Assembly (NCBI GenBank): GCA_037903355.1
Contig: JBAJFE010000018.1
Location: 1,302,001 to 1,366,000 of the forward strand
Source of the DNA: Trichuris trichiura
Taxonomy: Eukaryota > Nematoda > Enoplea > Trichinellida > Trichuridae
Direction of reading: 5' to 3'
DNA: 64,000 bases
Positions 33,001 to 43,977 of the stretch are shown here, in pieces; the stretch's first letter is position 1; every line of letters begins with the position of its first letter. Under the pieces are notes generated by a model. The model was not told the DNA's origin. It saw only the letters and a list, made by a program, of their open reading frames with translations, and did not search any database. The position numbers and the translations under genes are program-made.

Positions 33001-36000
33001 ACCTCCTTTAACGTTACGCTCGTACGCCCTCGATATCACGTGGTTGACGAGAGAGAGAGAGAAAGATAACCGTTTGAATTGCAAAGCGGCGAACAAGCGG
33101 CCATCGTTTAGAGTGGGTCGGTGCTAAGCGCTATTCGTCAGTACGCATAAGAGAACACCACGCAGATTGGAACGACGAGATACCGGCCGTCCCCCATGCA
33201 TGATTCAATAGCTATTTGCTGATTATTGCCGACAGGACGATAAGCAGTTGTAACGGCCGTGGCGGCAAAGCAGCACCCAACGTGTACGGCTGACTGACTG
33301 GTCGACAGAGAGTAGTGGTAAGACGATGAGTGGCCGGGAAATGCCGCGTCGTTGCAATCCTGACGCCATGACTAAAATGGGTGCCGTACCTACTCCTTTA
33401 ATCCTTGTACACCCTTGCGAGGTAAGATACAGTGTCGAACTGTTGCAAATGTTGTCGCATATTTATGCTCAGTGGTTGGGCTTAGCAATCATGGCGGTTG
33501 GCACTGGTTTTACGCGACCGGTCAATGGTCAACAACAATGAACCATAGTTGGCCACGATGGTCGACTTGTTTGGTGGCTAACAAACTGATCTGATTGCCT
33601 TAAGTGGTTGCAATTTCCGTTTGACCATGCGCGTCGTCGCAAGGTCGAGTTGTCCTAGGGGCGAAGCGCCGCTATTAGCCTTGCTCGCTCCTTGTTGTTG
33701 GAGCAGCTTTTTCCCTTTTGGTCGTAATGGAAGGTTTTTAATCCATGCGGAAATGCGGCAACCAGCAATCGTGGTTGCATTATTGCGCGCTTCCTCTTTT
33801 GAACATATTGCCAAAGAGGAGCCACACTGACGGCTAGGCGGCTCCATGCTGGGCTCGTTGATCGACCAACGCTTTGGCCAAGCAAGAAAACTTTGCCCGT
33901 ATTGACGCCACCTTGTGTTGATTCTAGTCTCAACTGTTAATTAGCATAATTCCACTTGTCACACAGGGAAGAAGTTTGCGGAAGAGTTGCCAATTGTTTC
34001 TTTTGGCCGTCTATGTCAAAAGCTGAGACTTGCTTTTTCAACGGGGCGAATATGTTTGATTTTTCTTCCAGCCTCTCCCACCCAATAAAGGGCGCTCCTT
34101 TCCTTAGGCGTTGACATTGGTGAAGAGAAAAAAGTTTAAAAAATTTCGAACGGAAAATGGGCATTCGGTGAACCCGGCGGTTGGAGGGTAAATTTGCATA
34201 TTGCTTTTGATTTTTCTTTTTAAACAAGCGAAGCGGGTTTTTGTGTCGGTTTTGTCGTCAAATATACTTTGTCGTTGGCGAGCGGTCAAACCGGCTCTTG
34301 CGCGACGCTTCGCGCCAAGCGAAAGTCCATAAAAGGCGTTGAGAATACGATTATTTAAACAAGCGTGCCGGACTGCTGCTCTTTGGCAGTAAAATAGCGT
34401 TCGACGCTGGTTGTGACACTTGCCGACCAGTCGCCAGACTTTAATTGACTTTTATTCGGCTGAAAAGTTAAGTATTTTGAATTTTCCGCCGATTTACGTC
34501 TTTTCTTTTGTTTTCGCTCCTTGCGCAGTAAAGAGCGGTGCTTTATTATTTTCACTCCTTCTTCAGACGCCTTTTGTAAGCTTGTAAGCGGACATGCGCG
34601 TCATTTTATTCTTTGAATGTTTGCTAATGGGGTTTTATTTTATTAAGCTTTTTCTTTGCTTCATAAATGATTAAGCTTTTTCCTCGGTCGCTTCTAGGGG
34701 CATTTTCAAAGTTGTCCTATCGTTTAAGTCGCCAAAAGATGTTCCCTAACTTCGTTGCAAGAACAGTTGTCACGAAATGGTATCCCGAAGTGTGCGTACG
34801 CTTCGTTACGTTGTGTTGACAAATACGGATTAAGAAGATTTAAAGAATGAGTTGAAGAATTCAAAATATCCTTTTTTTGCCTAGCTGCTGGACTAACTGC
34901 GGAAATGCTTAGGTGTTAACTTAGGATTTCGTCTTTTCACCAAACGTAGACGCGCTTGCCAGATCCCTTTAATCCCATTTTAAAGTATTACTTTGAAAAA
35001 CGCTAAGCATTGTCGTATTAGCGAATTGAAAATCGACTCGTCGTTTTGAGGTTGAGCATTCGGGCGGTTTTCGTATATTTTATTTTATGGTATCCTCAAG
35101 CCGCCAAGTCTTTGGGTTGCTTTTTGTTCTTGCTTCTTTTAGGCTCTTTTAAATAATCATCAGCGCTCTTTCACTTCGCACTTATATGCATGCTAACTTT
35201 TCGTGGCAATACAGTAAAGACAAATGCTATAGAGCTTTCAAAACTCGCCTACTTCCATCATCAGCCCGCTATTATGTTAAAGTTGGCGTTGATTATAGGC
35301 CAGGCGAGTTTTGAAAGCTCTATAGCATTTGTTTTTGCAATGTTGCTACTAAAAGTTCTTCCGATGTTAGAAGTGATATATAAGCATGGCATAATCATCA
35401 TATACATCATATCGCTATTATTATTATTTTTATTGTTATTATTCCTATTACTGTTAATAAAAATATAGCTTTTTCTAATAGTAGGCTTCGGAAAGTTAAT
35501 AGGCTGTATGTACATGAGGAAGCCATATTTTTAATACGTAGCCTTCGGAATTTTTCTGGTCGCGTTCGTATTAATACTTTAATGAAAAAGTGTATATATA
35601 TATATATATATATGTTCCTGAAAATGACAATATATATATATATATATACATACATGTTCCTGAAACTGACAAAAGCAGTTGGTAACTTGTATTTCCTTTG
35701 TATACTATTATTCCTATGGTTTCTAAGAGACTTTGTTCTCCATAACGCAATTGTGGTACTTGACGGGTATGCATATCTTTATTTTTTAGTAGTATCCCGT
35801 TGTTCTGTAACAAAAAAAATAGTTTTTTTTATTTTTTCTCCGAAGCTGTCCGATAACTCTCCTTCGCGGCAGCTTTGAGCATTACGACCCGTTCGTCGTT
35901 ATTTGGTTGGATTTGCCTGTTCGTCTTAGGCGCGTGCCATTATTTCGAACGTTTGGAAGTAGGAAATTTTTGGTCGGCTCGAGCTCTTGTCAATCAGCGA

Positions 36001-39000
36001 AACGGCTAAAGTTGGCGAGTACAGAAAGCGCCCCCGATGGTTTTGACCTCTGGCGCGCGCGTGCACTGCGGCTGGTCGTCCCGAACGACCAATTTATCCT
36101 GCCAAGTGTCGCGTGAATTTTGACACCCAATTCGGTGACATCATTGCGCCACCGTTCGAGTTCTGTTTCATTTCCTCCGTTGGCGGCTGGTCGCATATTC
36201 GCCCTTTGACGTAAAACTCGGCACTTTGCAGTGGTGTTTTTGTTATTTGCTTTTTTTTTCTGGCATTCTGTTAGGGAGACAAGTGTCGTCATCCCGTTCG
36301 ATGGCTTGGGAAAAGGTAAAGGTAGGATGGTAACTCTTGGTCGCCATTGTTTAGTCCTTCCTCGGCGCTGATAATCGAAGCAGCGTTGTGTCCCTATTTG
36401 GCCCATCGACTTGTCCAAGCTGCGTACATCCAAACCACGGCGTCGTGTTCTAATTTTGGGGTCGACTCCATCGTTTTCGCGTGGTCGACGCTTCGTCTAT
36501 TGTCGATTGTGTGTTATCGGTTCGTTGGCCCGCAGTTTGAACACCTAAGTTCCTAGTTTTCCCGGCGGCGGATCGATTTTTGGCTCCGAAAATTGGCCAT
36601 CAACGATTTATATTCCCGCGGCGCCGGTGATCATCGATTTGGTCATTTTCTTTTTTGCTCGCCCTTCCGGAAGCGTTCGTTTGCCTATGTCGACTGTTGG
36701 TCGCTTTTTAAATTTTACGCCAGCATTTCCGCAAGGTCTCCCACTGGAGTGCGGCTGCCTCTTATTTCTTAGCACGAGAGGCGCGCTGCCCCAGCGGCCG
36801 CCGGCGTCCATTTGAGAAGTTGCTTGGCAGTTGAAATCATTTAGCCGCCCTTTGGGAGGGTCAAGTGATTATTCCTTTACCGATTTTGGTCAAACGTTTT
36901 ATGCCGCTCCCTTATTTCATATGGGTAAGCTAACCTCCTTAGGTGCGCTTATCATTTTATGTTGTTTTTTTACTTATTCCTTTCGCGTTCTTTATTTGAA
37001 GTTGTAATGGCATTGTTCCTTTTCATCAAAAGGTGGTAACCAACGTAACTGTTCTCGTTTGATTATAGGCAACCAAACGTCCAACGGAAGCGAGTCGACC
37101 GCCGTTGGTGTACGTTAGTTTTGAAAAGGACAACAACGGCATTGGCCTAAGCATCGTTCACGCTCAGGTAACAAAGCTTATTTAGTCAGTCAATGCCTTC
37201 CCTTTCCGCTGTTGTGTCTGTCCATCATCTCGACACGACCATCGCAACACAGACAGACGAGGTCAGAGACTGCCCACGTGCGGTCGCATAGTCGTTCACG
37301 GTGTTATATTTGTCGTTGACCTGCGATGGCCCGCTTCGTGTGCCAGTTTACCACCTGCACACCTTATATGGCCGGTCTTTGCGACCGCTTGTCTATGCGT
37401 CCATGTGTCATCGCAGTATGTAACACCGCTATGTTTACGCTGTCAACGAAAGGATATTCAACCTCTGCAAGAGCAGACATGTTTTAGGGAAGCGACGAAC
37501 AAATGCCCGGCATATACGTCAAGAAAGTTGTGCCTGGAAGTGCCGCCGCAAAGGTTCAATACCACCAATGCGAAGTTGCTAAAGCAACTTACCTAATTTG
37601 CATACTTTGTTCTAGGACGGTCGTCTTCAGGCGGGTGATCAACTGGTAGCCGTTAACGGTCAGAATTTAGTTGGTGTCACTCAAGAATAGTGAGTTGTTG
37701 CCTTTCTCTTTTCTTTTCCTTGCCGACATGCTCTTCTGCCGGCGACTTTTAAATTAGAATTCTAACTAGTGCACAAACTGGTGGTCGTAGTTTTCCTTTT
37801 TGTCCGCTCGAATTCGACGACGGCTATGCGTCTTGTCGGCTTTTGCAGCGCGGGCAAGAAAAAGTAGGATGCCCGTACGGGATGCCGCAACTTAATTCAT
37901 CTTCGATCCCCTTCTCTGCCAGCATCATTTATTGACTGTATTGCACTTCGAAAATCGTTATATCGATGCATACTTGCGCGTACGCTGGCGAAGGTAACAG
38001 TATTTTCTCGAAAAGAGTAGCGGTGCCCCAATTAGGCGCTGCGTTCGTATACCGTCTTCGGAAAGACTGGCATTTATGACCACCTATTGACGTGTTGCAG
38101 TAATTAGGGCTCCTCCGGGCGGTTGCCATGCAAATAAGCCTTGTATGGCGCTTCCTATCCTTCGAAAAGCAGCATGCTTTGACGTACGCTCTTAGGAAAT
38201 GGAGACAAACGTTGGCTCCTTTAATAGGCTTAAGTTTTGAAATGTTTATCTGCTTTTAGCGCGGCAAAATTGATGTCCCAATCTGGGCCGGTAGTGAATT
38301 TTGAAGTTGCCAAAGGAGCTGCGTTGTACAATGGATTAGCTCAGTGGATTTATCAATTTTCTCCGGAGGCTGGACGTTCCTCCGGCGCTGGCAAAGGACT
38401 TTCTCCTGCTCAAGGTCAAGGTGGTCGCGGCTACGGTATGCCTTACGTTGAATCACCAGCTGCCTCTCCGATGCGGTTCAAAAAATCTGCCGGTATACGG
38501 TCACCGGCCACTTCACCCTCCCATGTGATGAGTCGTAGTAGCGTTGGGCTTCAGCAGCAGCAACAGCAGCCGGCGAGAGCTGCTGGCACTTCAACGCATC
38601 GCTATTCAACCTCGGATATATATCACAACGTACAGAACAATAGGCATGTAGTACAGACGGTTAAGCAGCCCCCGCCTGCATTTTACAATAGAATGTATTC
38701 GGCCGGCTCTGGTGGCAGAAGCGGTCGTTCAATGTCTGCTTCGAGCTTGTTGCACGATGCTTACATGGACGGTTCCCATCCATTGATGCGGAGGGAAGCA
38801 GGTGACCCTTCCGTCTCGCCTGCAGTAGCGACAGCCTCTAGCGATACTTACCTCCGCCACAGGGAAACGGAGATGCCGTATACGGCATCAAGAATGCCGG
38901 TCCATATGGGACGAGCAATGACTCCACCTGCCATTCAGGTGGTCGATGTCCATCATCAGCGTTCTCCGTCTCTTATGACCCCAAATCGTTCTCCCGCCGG

Positions 39001-41027
39001 CGGAATGGAACCGTACGCCCATGAGGCGAGTCAACAATACTCGAGACGTCCATTGCCTCCCGAAAGTCCTCATGGTTACGGTGGATATGGGCAAAACAAA
39101 TTGGGAAACGGAGGCGTGGTCAGCGGAAGTCCGCTTCAACTGGTGTCACAAGGAGGCCGTACGCGAGCACACGTAGCCGTCAATGACTCCCTAAGGCCGC
39201 CGGAAGCTGCTAGTACGGCTCGACGACATGGCGGAGGGATGAATGCGTCTCAAACTTTGCCAGACAAACTGCCAACCGGCGCCGCTTCGGCCACCCACTA
39301 TATTGACGACTTAAGCGGCAACAGGCGATCGGTACGATGATGAGACTTTGGGTGTTCCGTCTGAGTGTTCCTTTTTTTCTCAGCCATACTTCGCCGACTC
39401 GTTAAGGAGCACCCAAGCAACGTCGGGCAGCGACAACGCCGGTCCAACGGATGCGTGCCTTGCCGGGTTGGACGCGTCCGACTTGGACAGGGAGGAACTT
39501 AGCGAGCAAATCGAAACCGAGGTGCGTATACATATAACAACGTAGGACTTTTTCGTCCCTACTTCGCTCGCTGCGTAATTTGGATTTCGACCAGCTCATA
39601 AACAAAAAAAAATGAGTTGACAGTCCAGCTGCTGACGGCTACTTGTTTTTGCAGATGGAAAAGCTTATGCTGGACGAATTGTACCGGCTCCAGCTGAAGC
39701 CTTCGTTGACGCCTGCGGAGCAGAGACGTTACAAGGCGGTGCGTTACGAGTTGGAGTTTCGCAGGCGAATGCGCAGCAATTCGAGCGGCGAATATCCCGC
39801 CAATCAAACTCATCCGGCAGCTGCCGACCAGCACGAAACGTTACTAATCGGTTTGCTGCGCTTTCGGTGAACGTAAGAAATGGGATTTTCAGGTTCACAT
39901 CTCGTCCTACCGCCGTCTCCCCAAGCGTAACTCGCGAAGGCGATTACTCCGTAAGGCAGCAGCAGCGCGACCGTTATTTTGAGGAGGCCGAACGTCAATA
40001 CCAAATGATGGCCGCTCGTGAATGGCATACTCGACAAAAGCAGCAGGGAATGATGGTACGTCATCGGCATTTGCTTTTCGAATTTCAGTATTAGCTATAC
40101 TTTCTTATCCGCTGCAGTAGATGTTTAAAGCCTAATTTCTCAAAGCATCCTTATCCCGAAAGCTTTAAAAGACATAGTTGTGCTTCAAACAATGAGGGCA
40201 GGTACTATCCCTTTTGTTTAGCATCCCGAAATGAGACTTGCGGCTCAAGGGAAAGGCATTGTTGTCCAGCAAGCTGAAAATGGTGTCTCCTCTCCCTCCG
40301 TCAGCGAGCTGACCACCAATGTAGACTCGCAATCACGTTCCATACATAACGGGTAATCGGTGAAAGTATCGCTATGCAAATACTTGGATGGGTCTTTTTT
40401 AGTGCGCGCGCTCAAGTTGACGAGCTGCCGGCTGCTCCGATCTACGAACATGGGCAAAAGGTCCCTTCGGACGAACCTGGGACGCAACCGCCAAAAGCGC
40501 AGGTTCAATTCGACAGTGCACCGCCGGCCGTTTATTTGGTCGATCAGTTGAGCAACAATGAACGATTTATGGACTTGGTTACGTCAGCCAGCGAAACGAA
40601 TCCCGTTTCCGGGGAACTCGAGAACATAATTGATGCCAAATTGGAAAGTCCATCTCCTTCGTCAATTTTGGTGCATCACAAAAACGAGGCAAAGTATGTT
40701 TATCAGAACGCCGACGAAACTCCAAGAACGCAAGTAATCGGAGGACAAGAAGTCTACAAGGATCCGCGTCAAGAGAGGTTGAAGCAATTGAAGCCCGTAT
40801 GTCAGCAGGTTTGTTTTTTTTCGATTGATTTACGTTGTTGTTTCTTGGTCGCCCGCCGGTCGGTTGCTTAATTTTACGTTTGTTTGTAGGTCGAAGGGGA
40901 GAAGCTGAGTTTCCGCGACAAAATGAGGCTTTTTGCAAAGGAGTTCAACGAGCCAACGCCGAAGCCGGGCGTCAAGTCGTCCAGCGCTCAAAGGGAAATT
41001 GAAATGAACTTGAACATATCGCGCTGA
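24023..41027 (+). CDS. AFDN: Afadin (AF-6/canoe), complete gene
   Basis: Actin-binding adaptor of nectin-based cell junctions (family knowledge). Exon 1 (24023-24136) gives the WNANRLDLFALSEPNE start seen in afadins. RA domain 1 lies at 25843-26172 and a linker with FTRTISNPEVVMKKRR at 26236-26476. RA domain 2 is at 26528-26776, FHA at 26834 to ~27360, and the DIL domain at 30195-31232 (YWMSNAAETLNFIK; SRVNAALTIQLFSQLFHYIN). EDGYS-like LIPDDGYSSEMM is at 31474-31648 and the PDZ domain is split over 37069-37167, 37488-37553 and 37616-37689 (NGIGLSIVHAQ, GIYVKKVVPG, GRLQAGDQLVAVNGQ). A large Ser/Gly/Pro-rich exon (38260-39331) includes a Gln run. C-terminal exons to TGA at 41025-41027 end with SFRDKMRLFAKEF, like the vertebrate tail. 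Introns 2 and 3 (63 and 51 nt) are in frame with no stop. One intron at 30149-30194 appears to use a GC donor. A few exon edges (27069/27108, 39866/39893) are uncertain. Confidence 0.93.
24137..25842 (+). other. Afadin intron 1
   Basis: 1.7 kb between the first exon and the RA-domain exon. It contains short frames (24582-24962, 25473-25727) with no domains and the hairpin-related repeat at 25504-25552. No independent gene seen. Confidence 0.7.
25504..25552. repeat. Partial copy of the dispersed hairpin repeat
   Basis: GATCTTCAGAT (25504-25514) faces ATCTGAAGATC (25534-25544). The 29 bases 25524-25552 are identical to 59260-59288 in the hairpin insertion of protease gene 3, ending GATCTACTATGA. 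The left arm has diverged, so only a short palindrome remains. Confidence 0.75.
28359..28403. repeat. Perfect 18-bp hairpin in afadin intron
   Basis: Arms AACTCCTCTACGAATGAG (28359-28376) and its exact reverse complement (28386-28403) around the loop CAGTGTTTT. A perfect match of this length in an intron suggests a recent or selected palindrome. Confidence 0.85.
29659..29764. repeat. Inverted repeat headed by TTAGGC units
   Basis: Arm 1, 29659-29696, starts GGCTTAGGCTAGGGCG and contains GATATCCGGCAAGG. Arm 2, 29727-29764, is its complement with a few changes. The same GGATAGCCGGCAAGCTTA phrase recurs near 54170, and a GCCTGCAAGCTTAGGCGTA form near 59704, so this is a dispersed family. Confidence 0.7.
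35220..35332. repeat. Perfect 31-bp-arm palindrome
   Basis: Left arm 35220-35250 starts ACAAATGCTATAGAGC and ends AAAACTCGCCT. Right arm 35302-35332 is the exact reverse complement. The loop is 51 bp. The arms give identical short peptides (TNAIELSKLA) on opposite strands, which is an artefact of the palindrome. Confidence 0.88.
35591..35656. repeat. Duplicated AT microsatellite
   Basis: Two (TA)n tracts, each followed by the same GTTCCTGAAA-TGACA phrase, indicating a tandem duplication of microsatellite plus flank. Confidence 0.8.
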
Positions 41028-42256
41028 TGGCCGCCCCCGCACGTACACGCATTCTTGTCACTTCAACCTATCGTTTATTGAATTTTCTGATTCGTTCCGC
41101 TGAATTCGTCTAAACGCTTTGCTCTCCCCGTTTGTTTCCGCATTTTCTTTCCATATGGTTTTCGATTGGGGCGCCACCTTTCAATGCGCGACTTTAGCTG
41201 GCTGTGTGCGTTCCTAAGCATTGGCGGTATTTTACTTCCTTTCCTTCCCATTCTACATTTCGCATTACTGATCGTGGTCCTTATGGAAAATCCTTATACC
41301 CTTTACGTTAATGGGTTTCACGCTAAGCACTAAGCATGTGCTCAATGACGACGACGTTGCCCAAAGCCGTTACGTCGTGTAATTTTTTCTCTTTGCGTTA
41401 AGGATGTTTTCCGGGTTGCTAATGCTATTTGGATTAAGTTCCGCAAATCCTACTTAACGCGCTTCCTTTGTTCATCCGTATTAAACTTGTACCCTTTGAA
41501 TCCATTTGGTATTCGTATTTTCGTCGCCCAGCTCACGTACGCGCAGGTGACACCCAAACTTGTTACCGGAGGATATACCTAACGCGCTCCAATAGCTGAC
41601 AATATAACAGCCTTTATTTCGACATAACGTTTTCTTTAGAACACATAGCGTACGGTTCAGTGGAGGAGTTTGCCTGGAGTTGACGAGAAACCCGAAAAAG
41701 GTAAGCTGCAATTGTCTTTTACTCATTTCGCTGCAATTATAGAGAGAAGGAGCGGCAGCTTTGTAACATGCCAATAATGGTCAGCGATTGAACTGTTCAA
41801 TGACCGATATGATTGTGCGTTATTGGTTCTACTTTTGCAATGCTAATTGAGGAAAGCCATTATCTCGCGATCCATTGATAATTGGCGATCAATGGAAAGG
41901 CGAGTACACATCCCGCGAAGCGAAGGGCAAAATTTTGGAATGCAATGAATGCCAGTGATTTTGCCTACCTGGTGAGTGTACAAACATGGGCAGATAATTT
42001 AGAACAGTATGCCTTTAGAAGGCGGCTTGTCAGTACAAGACGTTACGCCTTCTGTTTTAGTACGACAGACGGAAAAATGAACGTTCCGTCTTACCATTCA
42101 ACTTTCTGTATGAATGAAAGCTCTAACGCAATTTTATCATAGCGCTTAGTCTTGCGCTGAGCAAAAGAAGCGCAATTATTTTTTAAATATCGTTGGGAAA
42201 AGTTTTATTGGCAACACAGTTGTTGTTGGAATCGTATGTATCCATTTGCTTCACAG
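41028..42256. other. Intergenic region after afadin
   Basis: Holds the afadin 3' UTR and 1.2 kb without a convincing gene. A small inverted repeat TCCATTGAT...ATCAATGGA lies near 41870-41895. Frames at 41481-41774 (reverse) and 41882-42142 lack domains. Confidence 0.5.
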
Positions 42257-43920
42257 CTAAGCGATGGAACGTTTATGATAATTGCTCATTATTGCCATTA
42301 AATCAACGGCGCTTAAAGACTTTGTCTTTTCCTTTGCAGGAACGAGAGATAGAAGCCCTGGTACTATCACTTTTTGATCGAAGCGAATTTTTACCCCATC
42401 GGAAAGAGTTTTACTTTGATCCGGAGCTGCTCTGAGCTGTTCCATTGTCTTGATGGCCCAGTCGTGATAATTATCCATTCGAACGTAAAAGCCAACCGGA
42501 TCAGGTTCGCTGGAGCAGTTTGCCGGTCCAAGACTTAGCACCCCAACGGCGAAGTAACGCCCGTCTATTTCGCAAAACAGCGGGCTTCCAGAATCTCCCT
42601 AAAAAAAAGGCGGCAGCAATGGTTGAAGTCAATAGCTCGTAATGGCCACTCACTTACGCGACAAGGAAAACTTCGATGGTAGTAATCCCGAACGCATAAA
42701 ATTCTCGCATCCCTTTCCTTGAAGAAGCATTGAGAGATTGGTACAATTCGTATACGAGTCTGCTTTAAGGCAGCGCTGACCGAACCAGCTAAACACAACG
42801 AGCAGCCTTTAACGTCGTCTTTTTAAAGCTGTTTGTATACTACCTTCCGTTGCTCCCCATCCTGCGGCGAAGCAAGTATCCAAGTTCGTATTTACTGTAT
42901 GTTTTGTAGCCAAGCACACCGGTGAAATTTCTTTTGTATATCTTACCGGAAGTTTTAACCGAAGCAGCACAATGTCGTTGTCGTGTTTTTGGTCGCTGTA
43001 GAAATGGGTTACGTAGTTTCTGACGTCACGATAAATTATTGATTGTTCTCTCTTGTTCAAATCGTGAGCACCGAGAAAGATTAAGAAACTTCTGGGCGAC
43101 ATGTAGGTATTGCTGAAAAAAGTGCTGAAATTATTCCCGCCGATGCGCATTGGCCCATGTTCTCCTCATCGGTGGCAGAATACAGTGTTCGACAGGTAGA
43201 TTAATAATTTTAAAAGCTAACCCGTAGTGGACGCAGTGGGCTGCTGTTACAACAATATCTGATTGATTGACCAAACCGCTGTCGATCAAAAAACCGCTGC
43301 AAGTGAAACGGGTTCGGTTTTCGTATGCTACTATATGGACCATCCAAGGAAGTGAATTTGGTCTTGCTTCCCAACCGAAAGATATCCGAGAAAAATTTTT
43401 GTTTGTTGGTACTTTTAATGGGGAAATTGCCGGTACACCGCATGGACGAACTCCTATGACCAGCTGAAAAAATATTCACAAAATCTATTAATTATAATTC
43501 CAAGTAGGGATATCATTTCGACTAATTTTAGTATCCGTTTCGAATCCTAATGTAGGCGTAAGGAAGTACACACGTTGCAGGATTCTTTAATGTGTAAAAA
43601 ATTGGATACGGATTGAAGCTTTGCAACCTAATCAGCATACATATATATATATACATATATAGACAGTAGAACCTCCGAAGTTGACCACCTCTCTATGTCG
43701 ACCACCTTAAGTTGACCGAATTTTGACCACCTGGTTGGTCCGCACGTTAATAATATAATATACCCACAGTCTCTTATGTTGACCACCTCCTATGCTGACC
43801 AGTTTTTCCCGGTCCCTTGGGTGGTCAACTTATGGAGGTTCCACTGTATATAACGTCAAATAAAGTAATTACCATCGTTGATGTGAAGATGAACACAAAG
43901 ACTGCGTGTTGCCAAACCAT
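42257..43920 (-). CDS. Secreted chymotrypsin-fold serine protease 1
   Basis: Five exons on the reverse strand: 43873-43920, 43222-43463, 42844-43112, 42658-42788, 42257-42598; 343 residues. Exon 1 is a signal peptide (MVWQHAVFVFIFTSTM). The activation site reads R-ISFGWEA in place of IVGG. Triad: His92 (TAAHC), Asp143 (HDNDIVLL), Ser233 (GDSGSP). The S1-determining positions before GDSG read FPC, so the trypsin Asp189 is absent and cleavage after Lys/Arg is unlikely. A C-terminal extension ends in MSNYHKRSIA. Splice phases (0, 2, 1, 0) match the four other proteases here. Intron 1 contains a 173-bp MITE. Probably an extracellular digestive or host-interface enzyme; that role is inferred from family and signal peptide. 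Confidence 0.88.
43674..43846. mobile_element. 173-bp MITE with 27-bp inverted ends
   Basis: Left end CAGTAGAACCTCCGAAGTTG..., right end (reverse strand) CAGTGGAACCTCCATAAGTT..., both continuing into GACCACC. TA follows the right end; the left flank is GA, one change from TA. Such CAGT ends with TA targets are typical of the pogo/Tigger group of DNA transposons. Located in intron 1 of protease 1. Confidence 0.85.
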
Positions 43921-43970
43921 ACTGGGAAGCTTTTCTTCTAATGGCAGCCATTTTCTGAATTTTTACGTCG

Positions 43971-43977
43971 TTTTATA
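43971..43977 (-). promoter_or_regulatory. TATA box of protease 1
   Basis: TATAAAA on the reverse strand, about 50 bases before the ATG at 43920, the same spacing as in proteases 4 and 5. Confidence 0.6.

Larger units (their letters stand above)
31809..37068 (+). other. Large afadin intron before the PDZ exons
   Basis: 5.3 kb. The part from about 32.1 to 33.9 kb is noticeably GC-rich, with repeated GGCC, TTGGCC and CCGGTTGG words. From 34.1 to 35.9 kb it turns AT-rich with a palindrome (35220-35332) and AT microsatellites. Several frames exceed 60 codons (e.g. 32118-32624 reverse) but have no domains, and the GC-rich composition explains their openness. Confidence 0.6.
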
